A stretch of 64,000 nucleotides of DNA from Ignavibacteriales bacterium UBA1304 (GTDB lineage: Bacteria; Bacteroidota; Ignavibacteria; Ignavibacteriales; Ignavibacteriaceae), in assembly GCA_002307295.1 (NCBI GenBank), contig DBTY01000012.1, positions 11,563 through 75,562 on the forward strand, written 5' to 3'. The stretch's first letter is position 1. Each line of letters opens with the position of its first letter. Below, piece by piece: positions 1 through 7,821 of this stretch. Both the position numbers and the translations under genes were made by a program. Under the pieces are notes generated by a model, which was not told the origin of the DNA, did no database searches, and worked only from the letters and a program-made list of their open reading frames with translations.

Positions 1-489
1 CTGCGAGAACAAAACCGTCGGTTTTGTAAAATTAACAGTTTCTAAGGCTTCTTTAACGGAAAGAACTACAATAGCTTCGTCATCTGTAACGCCGCGCAGT
101 CCTATAACTTCCGCATGATCTTTTTTACCAAAAATAACTACCTGAAAACCTTTTTCAGTATATTTTCTTATTCGCTCCTGCACCTTAGTCACAACCGGGC
201 AGGTGGCGTCAATTAACTCAATTCCATATTCAAAAGCAGCTTTGTAAGTAGAAGGAGGTTCGCCATGAGCGCGTATTAAAACTTTAGAGCCTCTTTCTAT
301 TTTTGCGAAATCTTCAACAGTAACGGTCGTTAACCCGGCTTTTTTAAGTCTTTCAACTTCGGTAGAGTTGTGAATAATTTCGCCTAAGCTGTACATTTTT
401 GGCGTAACAGAAAGCTCGTTCTCCGCAAACTCAACCGCTCTTACAACCCCCCAGCAGAAACCTGCCGATTTATCGACTGTAACTTCCAT
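1..489 (-). CDS. ispH: 4-hydroxy-3-methylbut-2-enyl diphosphate reductase (IspH/LytB), 3' part outside window
   Basis: IspH is the [4Fe-4S] enzyme that makes IPP and DMAPP in the last step of the MEP isoprenoid pathway. The first 163 codons are present, from the ATG at 489, and the frame is open to the window edge. Family landmarks are clear: AGFCWGVVRAV near residue 9 with the first cluster cysteine, LGEIIHN around residue 36, RAHGEPP around residue 74, and DATCPVV around residue 94 with the second cluster cysteine. The third cysteine would lie outside the window. The gene follows cmk by 24 bases on the same strand, so the two are probably cotranscribed. Identification is firm; only completeness is unknown. 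Confidence 0.95.
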   Translation of the reverse strand, partial: MEVTVDKSAGFCWGVVRAVEFAENELSVTPKMYSLGEIIHNSTEVERLKKAGLTTVTVEDFAKIERGSKVLIRAHGEPPSTYKAAFEYGIELIDATCPVVTKVQERIRKYTEKGFQVVIFGKKDHAEVIGLRGVTDDEAIVVLSVKEALETVNFTKPTVLFSQ

Positions 490-513
490 ACCGTCCGATC
501 CTTGCTTTACAAA

Positions 514-1203
514 CTATAAACTCAATCCCTTTTTAGCTGCCGTTTCTTTAACTTTGTTATAAATAATCTCAACCTGTTCGTCAATCGTAATAGAGGAAGT
601 GTCAATTTCAGTGGCGTCGTCAGCTTTTCGTAATGGGCTGATTTCGCGGTGGCTGTCAATATCGTCCCGTTTTAGCAGATTATCGCGTATATCATTAAGA
701 GTAATTTTGCCGTCGGAAGGTCTTACTTCGTTAAGACGTCTGATAGCTCTTTGCTCTATTGAAGCCGTTAAAAATATTTTCAAATCAGCATTAGGAAAAA
801 CAGTTGTGGCAATATCGCGTCCTTCCATAACAACTGCGCCGTTTGCGCCCATTTCCTGCTGTTTTTTTACTAATTCTGTGCGGATTTCTTCAATTACGCT
901 TATATCGCTTACATTTGAGTTTACTTCTGCGCTGCGGATTTTATCTGTAATATCAATATCGTTTAAAAATACGGTCGTAACGCCATTGGCATATTGTAAA
1001 CTGAGAGTAGAGTTTTTAACGGACTCAATTATAGCCGTTTTATGTTGCAGTATATTCTTTTGAAGCGCTAAATATGTTACGGCGCGGTACATTGCGCCCG
1101 TATCAATATAAAGATACCCTAACTTTTGTGCAAGCAGCTTAGCCGTTGTGCTTTTTCCTGCTCCTGCATAACCATCTATTGCAATAATCATTTTTTTGGA
1201 CAT
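514..1203 (-). CDS. cmk: Cytidylate kinase
   Basis: This cytoplasmic kinase phosphorylates CMP and dCMP for pyrimidine nucleotide synthesis. The 229 residues match the usual bacterial length. A P-loop (GYAGAGKST) spans residues 11-19, the CMP-site motif DTGAMYR follows at 34-40, and a GRDIAT segment lies near residue 130. Residues after about 150 carry the RRLNE and DDIDSHRE stretches typical of the lid and core. The ATG at 1203 is used; a second ATG four codons in is possible. It lies upstream of ispH on the same strand, a pairing seen in many bacteria. Confidence 0.96.
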   Translation of the reverse strand: MSKKMIIAIDGYAGAGKSTTAKLLAQKLGYLYIDTGAMYRAVTYLALQKNILQHKTAIIESVKNSTLSLQYANGVTTVFLNDIDITDKIRSAEVNSNVSDISVIEEIRTELVKKQQEMGANGAVVMEGRDIATTVFPNADLKIFLTASIEQRAIRRLNEVRPSDGKITLNDIRDNLLKRDDIDSHREISPLRKADDATEIDTSSITIDEQVEIIYNKVKETAAKKGLSL

Positions 1204-1229
1204 ATTACAGAAATATACAAAAAATTATT

Positions 1230-1357
1230 TTAATTGCAAAACCAGAAATTAACAAAAAAGCGTAAAAAAAGTACATTTAATAAAATGGCGGCAAATAATC
1301 TGGGGTGTTTGACTTTGTATGACATCCAATCCACAACCTGCCAGAGCGCCCAAAGAT
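1230..1357 (-). pseudogene. Possible gene fossil (about 40 codons, no start)
   Basis: Directly behind the stop of the 978-residue gene is a roughly 40-codon open stretch ending at a TAA at 1230-1232. It reads as a hydrophobic, aromatic-rich C-terminal-like peptide (LWALWQVVDWMSYK, then HPRLFAAILLNVLFLRFF). It has no start codon of its own. It looks like the tail of a lost membrane protein or transposase that was cut when the SIR2 pair arrived, but I do not recognise the family, and chance openness of an AT-rich spacer is a real alternative. Confidence 0.2.
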
Positions 1358-1359
1358 GA

Positions 1360-4296
1360 TTATTTTTTGATATTAGAAAAATATCTTATCCATAACTCTT
1401 TGAATCGGTAATTTCCCATTTCGCCAAATCTGTTCATTATTTTATCTGCTAAGAATTTTGCGCGAGAGATATTGCTTTCAATTGCTTTTACAAGGATATT
1501 CTCGATTTCTTTTTCTTTCCCAAAATAAAAATGCAAAGGAGCTTCAGTGCTTAATAGAATATCAAATAGCCTGATGGTTTCAAGCGGATAGTTTTGTGAC
1601 TGAATGTTAAGATAATCAATTAAATAAGGCAAATGAAAACCTTTTCTGTTTAATTTAATAGTTTCTGAAAGTTGAGATTCTATCTCTATTAAGGTTATTT
1701 CTTTAGGTAGATAATTTAACCAGTTTAAGTACTTAGAGAATTCTTGTTCTGTCTCCTTATCCACATCTGGTTTGGCAACTTTTTGCTCCTTTTTAGCGAT
1801 TTTAATTCTTGTTTTCCATATCTCTTTTGCTTGCGGCCAAAATGATTTTTTCGCAATGCCAGAATAAAATATATTTTCTCTTTGCGCTAAGTTTGTAATA
1901 AACTGAATAGCATGGAGTATATCGGGGTTGTTTTTTATCGAAAAATATCTCCGCGTTAAACTCTTTTTTTGATAAACATCGTCAAATCCGTTTACTGCAG
2001 CAACGATGAAGTATTCAGAAAGAGATTCTCCAGGTCTGTTCCCGGGACCAGTAGGAGTAAATAAATCATTCTGCTCTAAATAATTCAATGCTCGTTCAAA
2101 TTGTGGTTTTAATAATTCGAATATTTCTGGATAAAATTGGGATGAATAAAAATAACTACTCAAAGCTGCATCCCAGTATTCCTTTTGTTCAGGGAAAATT
2201 TTGTCAAGATTATTTTTAAGCCAATCAAAATTCAGATAAGCAAGATTCGCGATGAAAAAACCAAAAGTAGAATGCACATCAAGACTATTGTCTTTATTTT
2301 TGTCTAATTTTGTCTCCAACAGATTAATTACTCTGTCTTCCATTCTATTCGGATGCTCCCCTGTATGCTGATCTTTAGTATTATATGCATACCATAATGC
2401 ATAGTCAATTAGTGTATACATGGCTGCGCCGCGAATGCTGTTTAGCGAAAGAGTAAACGGATCAAGACCCTCATCATTGCTTTTTCTATACTGAGAATCT
2501 TGAGAATTAGCTCCGTAGTAACATAGATATTCAATTATTTCCCAAATCTTTTCTTTGTACTCGATTGGAAAATCCTTTTGATTTACCCTAATTGCAGATT
2601 GAATAGCGTCCAATATTCTACTTCTAACGCCATTATAATTAGTTCCCCATTCGTCAGTGAATTGTTTTGGAAGATTTTCATAATGCATCAGACGTGAAAA
2701 CAAAGAAAGAATTTCTTCGACATTGTAATATTGACCAGTTTTCCAAATATCAGTAATTTGACTTGTAAACCAATAGGCATAGTTCGGTTTTAAGTCAAGA
2801 ATAAAATCAAGTTTTGTTTTTAAGAACCTTTCAGGATTCTCCTTCACAATTACGCCGAATATTCTTGCTAATCCCTCAACCGTTGGCGAGTTTTCCCCTT
2901 TTGCATTATTAAAATCTTTCAAGTACAGAAATAACTTATCATCATCCTTCGACTCTAGTTCTGAAGCTGACAAAGGAGCTCTCTCTCCAAAAGAAGATTC
3001 GCGAGAGATAACAGTATCGCTTATCTTTTCATCTGGGAATCCATCTTTAAGCGATTTATAGAAGCCCTTATCTTCGCCTTCTAAATATGGTTCAAAAAAA
3101 CGTAATCTATCGAATGAAATATATTTCTTTTGTTCTTCATTTAGCTCAAAGTCGTTAGTTTTGTCTTCGTAATTATAGGATATAATTGATTTAATAATAA
3201 ACTGTCTATCTGTCGGATCAAGTTTGTCAAAAATTTCTTTTAACAGAAGATAATATTCATGAGCTAACTCGCCATTAAATAGCAATTCCTTGTTGTGAAT
3301 TATTTTTCCAATTTCATCCTTAAATGTATGATGATTTAACCGAAGCACATGAATGGCAATACGTTTGAAAATAGAGTACTTGTGCTTTAAAAAGTTTTGA
3401 AGAATTAAAAAAATATTTGAAGGATTATCTTTTACTGTGGTTTCTAGAAAATTTCTTAATGCCACTAATAATGATTCTTTCGGATCATAAAGATCATAGT
3501 TTTGTTCACTGTCTTCTATTGTAACGCGCCAAATAAAAGAAAGATCATCAACAGGTTTTCTGTAATTATATTCTATTTTTATCATTTGCTCTAAAGAGGC
3601 AGTCAAAATGCTAATTACTTCAAATGGTTTTACCTTGAATAAAGGTTTTATTCCATCTGTAAGCATTCCTTTGAACCAATAATACTCTATTACAGGTACG
3701 GCTTTATTCCTTTCTTTGCCAATTACTGATTCAATTTCTTTATCTCTAACTCTGTTCGGTCTCTGTTTCTTAGGAATAGTTAAAATGTTTAAGAGTCGCA
3801 AAGCCGCGTCATATTTATTGTCTTTAACAAAATGCTCGAACCATTTAATTATGGTTGGAGAAAAATCATCAAAATTAAAAATTCTTGATCTTGTCCACTT
3901 TTTTACATCTACAACTAATTTAGAAGTATAATTAGTCGGAAGAATTATGCCAATTTCTACAAATTTACTTAATATCCGTGGGCTATCTGTATTTGCTTTT
4001 TTTATAATTTCTGTGACTTCTTTAGGAAATGTTTGAGCAACTTTTTGTAGATATTCACATATATAGAATTGCTCTTCAAATAAGTTTTGATTGTTTGATG
4101 AAGGTTCTGATAGAACTGAAAAATTATTATTTTTTATCAATGGAATAAACCAAAATGGATTTTCTAAATTACGATAAAAATAAGTTCTAAGAGATTTTAC
4201 TTTAATCAATTTGCTTAACTGATTAAATTGGAAATCGTCAATTTCTTCCAATTTGATTAAGTCGTCAATTTCTAATGCCATATAATAAAATTTCAT
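1360..4296 (-). CDS. Large helical-repeat protein, partner of the SIR2-like gene (candidate defence component)
   Basis: This is a 978-residue protein of unknown family. It has no signal peptide, membrane segment or P-loop that I can find, so it is predicted cytoplasmic. The sequence is almost wholly amphipathic helices with a HEAT/ARM-like rhythm. The N-terminal part has a FWFIPLIKNNNF-type segment near residue 48 and ILSKFVEIGIILP near 108, a pattern seen in large sensor or scaffold proteins of defence systems. The start ATG at 4296 has a strong AGGAG seven bases upstream. That ribosome site overlaps the TAG stop of the SIR2-like gene, so the pair is translationally coupled. Codons rich in GCG/CGC are rarer than in the flanking housekeeping genes, which suggests acquisition. 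By analogy with other SIR2 systems it may sense phage and control the NADase; that role is inference. Confidence 0.6.
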   Translation of the reverse strand: MKFYYMALEIDDLIKLEEIDDFQFNQLSKLIKVKSLRTYFYRNLENPFWFIPLIKNNNFSVLSEPSSNNQNLFEEQFYICEYLQKVAQTFPKEVTEIIKKANTDSPRILSKFVEIGIILPTNYTSKLVVDVKKWTRSRIFNFDDFSPTIIKWFEHFVKDNKYDAALRLLNILTIPKKQRPNRVRDKEIESVIGKERNKAVPVIEYYWFKGMLTDGIKPLFKVKPFEVISILTASLEQMIKIEYNYRKPVDDLSFIWRVTIEDSEQNYDLYDPKESLLVALRNFLETTVKDNPSNIFLILQNFLKHKYSIFKRIAIHVLRLNHHTFKDEIGKIIHNKELLFNGELAHEYYLLLKEIFDKLDPTDRQFIIKSIISYNYEDKTNDFELNEEQKKYISFDRLRFFEPYLEGEDKGFYKSLKDGFPDEKISDTVISRESSFGERAPLSASELESKDDDKLFLYLKDFNNAKGENSPTVEGLARIFGVIVKENPERFLKTKLDFILDLKPNYAYWFTSQITDIWKTGQYYNVEEILSLFSRLMHYENLPKQFTDEWGTNYNGVRSRILDAIQSAIRVNQKDFPIEYKEKIWEIIEYLCYYGANSQDSQYRKSNDEGLDPFTLSLNSIRGAAMYTLIDYALWYAYNTKDQHTGEHPNRMEDRVINLLETKLDKNKDNSLDVHSTFGFFIANLAYLNFDWLKNNLDKIFPEQKEYWDAALSSYFYSSQFYPEIFELLKPQFERALNYLEQNDLFTPTGPGNRPGESLSEYFIVAAVNGFDDVYQKKSLTRRYFSIKNNPDILHAIQFITNLAQRENIFYSGIAKKSFWPQAKEIWKTRIKIAKKEQKVAKPDVDKETEQEFSKYLNWLNYLPKEITLIEIESQLSETIKLNRKGFHLPYLIDYLNIQSQNYPLETIRLFDILLSTEAPLHFYFGKEKEIENILVKAIESNISRAKFLADKIMNRFGEMGNYRFKELWIRYFSNIKK

Positions 4297-4306
4297 TTAA
4301 TATCTC

Positions 4307-5332
4307 CTAGTGCCCTTGATTTAAATCAAATGGTTTACTTCCTAATTCTGTTAATTTAGGCATTGTTATATTTGGTGTTTGATCTTTTAGATAACTGAGA
4401 GCTAAGTTTAAGTTAGAATGTTCGGTAATATCGTGTGCTGAAATTTTATAACTTATCACTGATATTTTCACTTTGTATAGTTCTTCTTCAAAGTCTGTAA
4501 ATTGTTTGATAGCTGTTTTATATTTTTTTTCATCGCCTAATTTATTGTCTACTGGATATGGTAAAAAAATGAAATGCTCTTTAAGTGCTGCTATTTCTTT
4601 TCCAGGATGGTTCGATATTTTATCGTGAGATTTAAGTAATCTATAGCGAATATTTTCAAAAAGATTTTTAAAGTCAACATCTTTCATGCTAAAGCCGACA
4701 AATAGGATAGAGCACTTTCCCAATAGTTTATAAATAAATGGTTCAAATGCTTTTTCTTCTTTGTATGCTTCTTCATAAGATTGCTCCCCATAAACGAGAT
4801 TATTTAAATAATATTTGAGTACTTCCTCTGTTTCACCATCAACTATAAAAGCTCTTCCATGCAAATAATATAAAGTTCGTTCATTGTAATACTCCAATGC
4901 ATCACTAGGATAAGAAACTAATTTATTACAATCTTCACGATGGTCATACAAAGTAGCGTCAAAATTAGTAGTAATGTATTCTCTGAAATTTGTCTTCCAT
5001 AACGTATATAAATTTGTATGATGTCTTTGTTTACCATCTCTTCCGAATTCTTTTTTTAAAAAATCATAATAGGCACTACCAAGTTTATCTTTACATTTAT
5101 CAATTATATTTTGAGAACTTAAATTTGAGATATCCATTTCACTAAAGCCTGCGATTTGTGATAGACAAGGATTTTGTTCGTTGAATACTTTAATGCCTTC
5201 ATCCCAAATGCGATAGCCAAGGGGTTTTGAGAGACCTGCTCCAGTGAATAAGGCACATTCTCCATTTCGGACAATTTCAATAAGCTTATCAAATCTTGAA
5301 CTGTCAATTTCTCTTTCTAAAAATTCATACAT
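4307..5332 (-). CDS. SIR2-like (SIR2_2 type) domain protein, probable NAD+-consuming defence effector
   Basis: The protein has 341 residues. The nucleotide-binding GAG motif is at 31-33 in an ALFTGAGLSKPLGY context, TTNFD is at 121-125 (N123), LHG at 157-159 (H158), and GFSMKDVD at 213-220. These match the SIR2-like family used in Thoeris, DSR, SIR2-HerA and short-Argonaute defence systems, where the Asn and His are catalytic for NAD+ hydrolysis. No zinc-finger cysteine pairs of protein deacetylase sirtuins are visible, which argues against deacetylation. The C-terminal 100 residues are unassigned. Ten bases separate it from the large partner gene, which follows in the same operon. Catalytic residues look intact, so the gene is probably functional. 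Fold assignment is strong; NADase activity and defence role are inferred. Confidence 0.8.
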   Translation of the reverse strand: MYEFLEREIDSSRFDKLIEIVRNGECALFTGAGLSKPLGYRIWDEGIKVFNEQNPCLSQIAGFSEMDISNLSSQNIIDKCKDKLGSAYYDFLKKEFGRDGKQRHHTNLYTLWKTNFREYITTNFDATLYDHREDCNKLVSYPSDALEYYNERTLYYLHGRAFIVDGETEEVLKYYLNNLVYGEQSYEEAYKEEKAFEPFIYKLLGKCSILFVGFSMKDVDFKNLFENIRYRLLKSHDKISNHPGKEIAALKEHFIFLPYPVDNKLGDEKKYKTAIKQFTDFEEELYKVKISVISYKISAHDITEHSNLNLALSYLKDQTPNITMPKLTELGSKPFDLNQGH

Positions 5333-5532
5333 AAAAATTGGAATTATTGCCTAATTTATTTTAAACCATTTTTCAAATTAATCAACATTTGTGACCAAAC
5401 TTACAGATTATCTTAGTATATAATAATTAAAATTATGTATAAATTTCCAATAAATAAAGCGAAACCGCTTTATATCATTTTATGATAGTAAATGTTAATT
5501 ATCTGAACAAGTTCCCCATAGTATAAAACACA
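5333..5532. other. AT-rich intergenic stretch upstream of the SIR2 operon
   Basis: This is the gap between the SIR2-like gene start and the dnaX terminator. It is strongly AT-rich and must contain the promoter of the SIR2 operon, read leftwards. I see no convincing -35/-10 pair, riboswitch or ORF. Confidence 0.4.
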
Positions 5533-5568
5533 AAACCCTCAAGGGTGCGTTTGCACTTTTGAGGGTTT
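5533..5568 (-). terminator. Rho-independent terminator after dnaX (possibly bidirectional)
   Basis: A long hairpin pairs AAACCCTCAA with its complement ending GAGGGTTT around a GTTT loop. T-rich sequence follows on the minus strand (TTTGTGTTTT) and a T run also follows on the plus strand. It lies about 80 bases past the dnaX stop. Confidence 0.8.
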
Positions 5569-5608
5569 CTTATTTTGATATACTTGTTTTATAGAATAAA
5601 TCTTTAAA

Positions 5609-5635
5609 GGCGCAGACCGAATGTCCGCGCTACGA
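5609..5635. repeat. Diverged copy of the dispersed GTAGCGGCAGAC palindrome
   Basis: Read on the minus strand this is TCGTAGCGCGGACATTCGG followed by TCTGCGCC. It matches the layout of the better copies at 11256, 13627 and 44523: a TCGTAGCG lead, an inverted GCRGAC/GTCYGC pair and a short AT loop. It lies between the dnaX stop and its terminator. Confidence 0.5.
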
Positions 5636-5647
5636 CAGGAATAAACT

Positions 5648-7306
5648 TTATCTTAACTCAATGCCGCCAAGAGTGTTTTCAATTGAGTCGATTATTGGGT
5701 CGCCGCTTGAAGCGCGCTCCGTTGCGGCTCCTGTTGATTGCGGCGCATTTGAATTTGCAGAGCTTGCGTTAGTCCTTGCTGATGAAGATCGCGCAGGAGC
5801 AGCCTCCCCATTTACTCCAAATACAAAACCAAACCGTTTGCCAAATACGCCTTCCGTTTTATCTATAAGGTAATCAAGATTCTGTTCCAATTCTATTTGT
5901 GCATGTCCATCCTGCGTAGAAGCGTAAATTTTATTCCCTTCAACTCTTTGCAAGTGCAGGTTCATAATAATAGGACCCAGAATTAATCCTTTTTCCGCAT
6001 TTACTGCTTTTATAAACGCGCCCCATCTGCCTTTAATTTCTTCAACTGTGTTTGCGGTTTCAGACTCCGGTTCTTTTTCTACCTCTGCAATTTTAGTTTG
6101 CGCAAGCGGGGGAGTAGGGCGGCTTTTTACTGCCGCTACGGCGCTTTCCGGTTCTTCAAGCGAACTTAGATCGCTGTTTTGCAGCTTCTTAAGCAGCTCG
6201 GTAATTGTAGAAGTTTTTTCAAAACCAACTAAAAGGCATAAGGCTATTTCAATTTTTACTTTCTGGTTTTGCGATGATTTTATTTCCTGCTGAAACTTAG
6301 TCAGATAATTCAGCACGCGCAAAAGATCGCCTTCGGAAAATTTATCGGCGTATGATTCATATTTTGTTTTGTAGATTTCAGCGGATTCAATTAGTCCCGC
6401 GCTTTTAGTAATTGCTACAGTGAGGATATTTCTGAAATGCTCAATCAGTCCGTCCATAAAATCGATATAGTTCCAGCCGTTATCGTAAATTCTGCTTGAA
6501 ACTTCAAAAATGGATTTGAAATTTTTATCGAGTATAGCGTCGGAAATAGCGAAATAAATATCGTCGTCAATAAGATTAAGCATTTTTGTAACAGTTGCAT
6601 AATCAATATTCTGCCCGCAAAAAGCCACAACCTGGTCGAATAAACTTTCCGCGTCGCGCAAAGCTCCGTCAGCTTTTTTAGCAATAATCGTTAAGGTCTT
6701 ATCGTCAATTTCAATTTTAAATTTATCGTCGTTGGCAATTTTAAGCAGCTGCTCTTTAATGGTATCAAGCTGAATTCTTCTGAAATCAAAACGCTGGCAG
6801 CGCGAAATTATAGTCAGCGGCACCTTGTGAACGTCGGTAGTAGCAAAAATAAAAATAGTATGTTCAGGAGGTTCTTCCAGTGTTTTAAGAAACGCGTTAA
6901 ACGATTCTTTGGTTAACATGTGAACCTCATCTATGATATAGACTTTATACTTCCCCTTAGTCGGCTGATACTTAACCGATTCCCTAAGAGTTCTTATTTC
7001 GTCAATACCGCGGTTAGAGGCTCCATCGATTTCAATAATATCCATCGACTGAAAATTTTTGATCGACAGGCACATCTCGCATTCGTTGCACGGCTCAAAA
7101 TCAACCGGATGAAGGCAGTTAAGAGTTTTTGCAAAAATTCTTGCAGTAGTAGTTTTGCCTACTCCTCTGGGGCCTGCAAAAAGAAAAGCGTGAGCAATTC
7201 TTTTGTTCTTAATAGAATTTTTAAGAGTAGTGGTAATGTGTTCCTGCCCGGCTACTTCGCTAAATTTTTGAGGCCGCCATGCGCGCGCCGATACTTGAAA
7301 TGCCAT
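5648..7306 (-). CDS. dnaX: DNA polymerase III subunit gamma/tau
   Basis: This is the ATPase of the replicative clamp loader. The 552 residues begin with the conserved ARAWRPQKFSEVAGQ segment. Walker A GPRGVGKT is at 45-52, zinc-ligand cysteines are C64, C73, C76 and C79, the Walker B region is IIDEVHML near 127, and an SRCQRFDFRR sensor motif lies near 170. After the three clamp-loader domains comes a variable tail rich in Ala, Ser, Glu and Pro (residues about 390-552), as in tau subunits. It is the last gene of the lon - msrC - dnaX run on the minus strand and ends before a strong terminator. I saw no programmed frameshift site, so a separate gamma form cannot be claimed. Confidence 0.96.
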   Translation of the reverse strand: MAFQVSARAWRPQKFSEVAGQEHITTTLKNSIKNKRIAHAFLFAGPRGVGKTTTARIFAKTLNCLHPVDFEPCNECEMCLSIKNFQSMDIIEIDGASNRGIDEIRTLRESVKYQPTKGKYKVYIIDEVHMLTKESFNAFLKTLEEPPEHTIFIFATTDVHKVPLTIISRCQRFDFRRIQLDTIKEQLLKIANDDKFKIEIDDKTLTIIAKKADGALRDAESLFDQVVAFCGQNIDYATVTKMLNLIDDDIYFAISDAILDKNFKSIFEVSSRIYDNGWNYIDFMDGLIEHFRNILTVAITKSAGLIESAEIYKTKYESYADKFSEGDLLRVLNYLTKFQQEIKSSQNQKVKIEIALCLLVGFEKTSTITELLKKLQNSDLSSLEEPESAVAAVKSRPTPPLAQTKIAEVEKEPESETANTVEEIKGRWGAFIKAVNAEKGLILGPIIMNLHLQRVEGNKIYASTQDGHAQIELEQNLDYLIDKTEGVFGKRFGFVFGVNGEAAPARSSSARTNASSANSNAPQSTGAATERASSGDPIIDSIENTLGGIELR

Positions 7307-7329
7307 TGTATAATTAAATTTGTTTTAAA

Positions 7330-7821
7330 TTAGTAAATTATTTCTGACGTTAAAAAACCGCAGAGTAATTCTAAATATTTTCTGTCGGTTTGGTTAAACG
7401 AATTGTAACTGTAACTATCTAAATCCAGAACGCCCCAAACTTTTCCGTTTAGTAAAAGCGGGACGACAATTTCAGATTTCGATCCGGAGTCGCAGGCTAT
7501 ATGCCCTTCAAAGAGTTCAGTATTTGGAACAACGATTGTCTCTTTTCTCTCTGCGCTTGCGCCGCAAACTCCGCCGCCAAAGGCTATTTTTGTACAAGCG
7601 ACTTTCCCCTGGAAAGGTCCCAGGGTCAATTTGTCTTCTTCTGCAATATAAAAACCAACCCAGCTTATTTTTGTAAAAGCTTCTTTCAAAGCGGCGGTAA
7701 AATTTGCAAGATTGCAAATAACGCCGTCTTCTTTTGCAAGAAGAGATTTTATCTGAGGAAGCAGCGCTTCGTAAATCTCTTCGTCTGGCAAAGCTGCATT
7801 TATATTAAGCTGATCAGACAT
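7330..7821 (-). CDS. msrC: Free methionine-(R)-sulfoxide reductase, GAF-domain type (fRMsr)
   Basis: This small cytoplasmic GAF-fold enzyme reduces free methionine-R-sulfoxide. The protein has 163 residues. The three family cysteines are at C76, C86 and C110; their spacing of 10 and 24 residues equals that of E. coli MsrC/YebR (84, 94, 118). The core motifs FGGGVCG, EGHIACD and WGVLDLDS are present. Its ATG lies inside the end of lon (8-base ATGTCTGA overlap), so it is translationally coupled to the protease. Pairing of a protein quality-control protease with oxidative repair fits a shared stress role. Confidence 0.9.
   Translation of the reverse strand: MSDQLNINAALPDEEIYEALLPQIKSLLAKEDGVICNLANFTAALKEAFTKISWVGFYIAEEDKLTLGPFQGKVACTKIAFGGGVCGASAERKETIVVPNTELFEGHIACDSGSKSEIVVPLLLNGKVWGVLDLDSYSYNSFNQTDRKYLELLCGFLTSEIIY

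Noticed and set aside
4307..5332. SIR2-like protein as a protein deacetylase (CobB)
   Set aside because: There are no paired zinc cysteines and the spacing of TTNFD and LHG fits the SIR2_2 defence-type family; the coupled large partner also argues against CobB.
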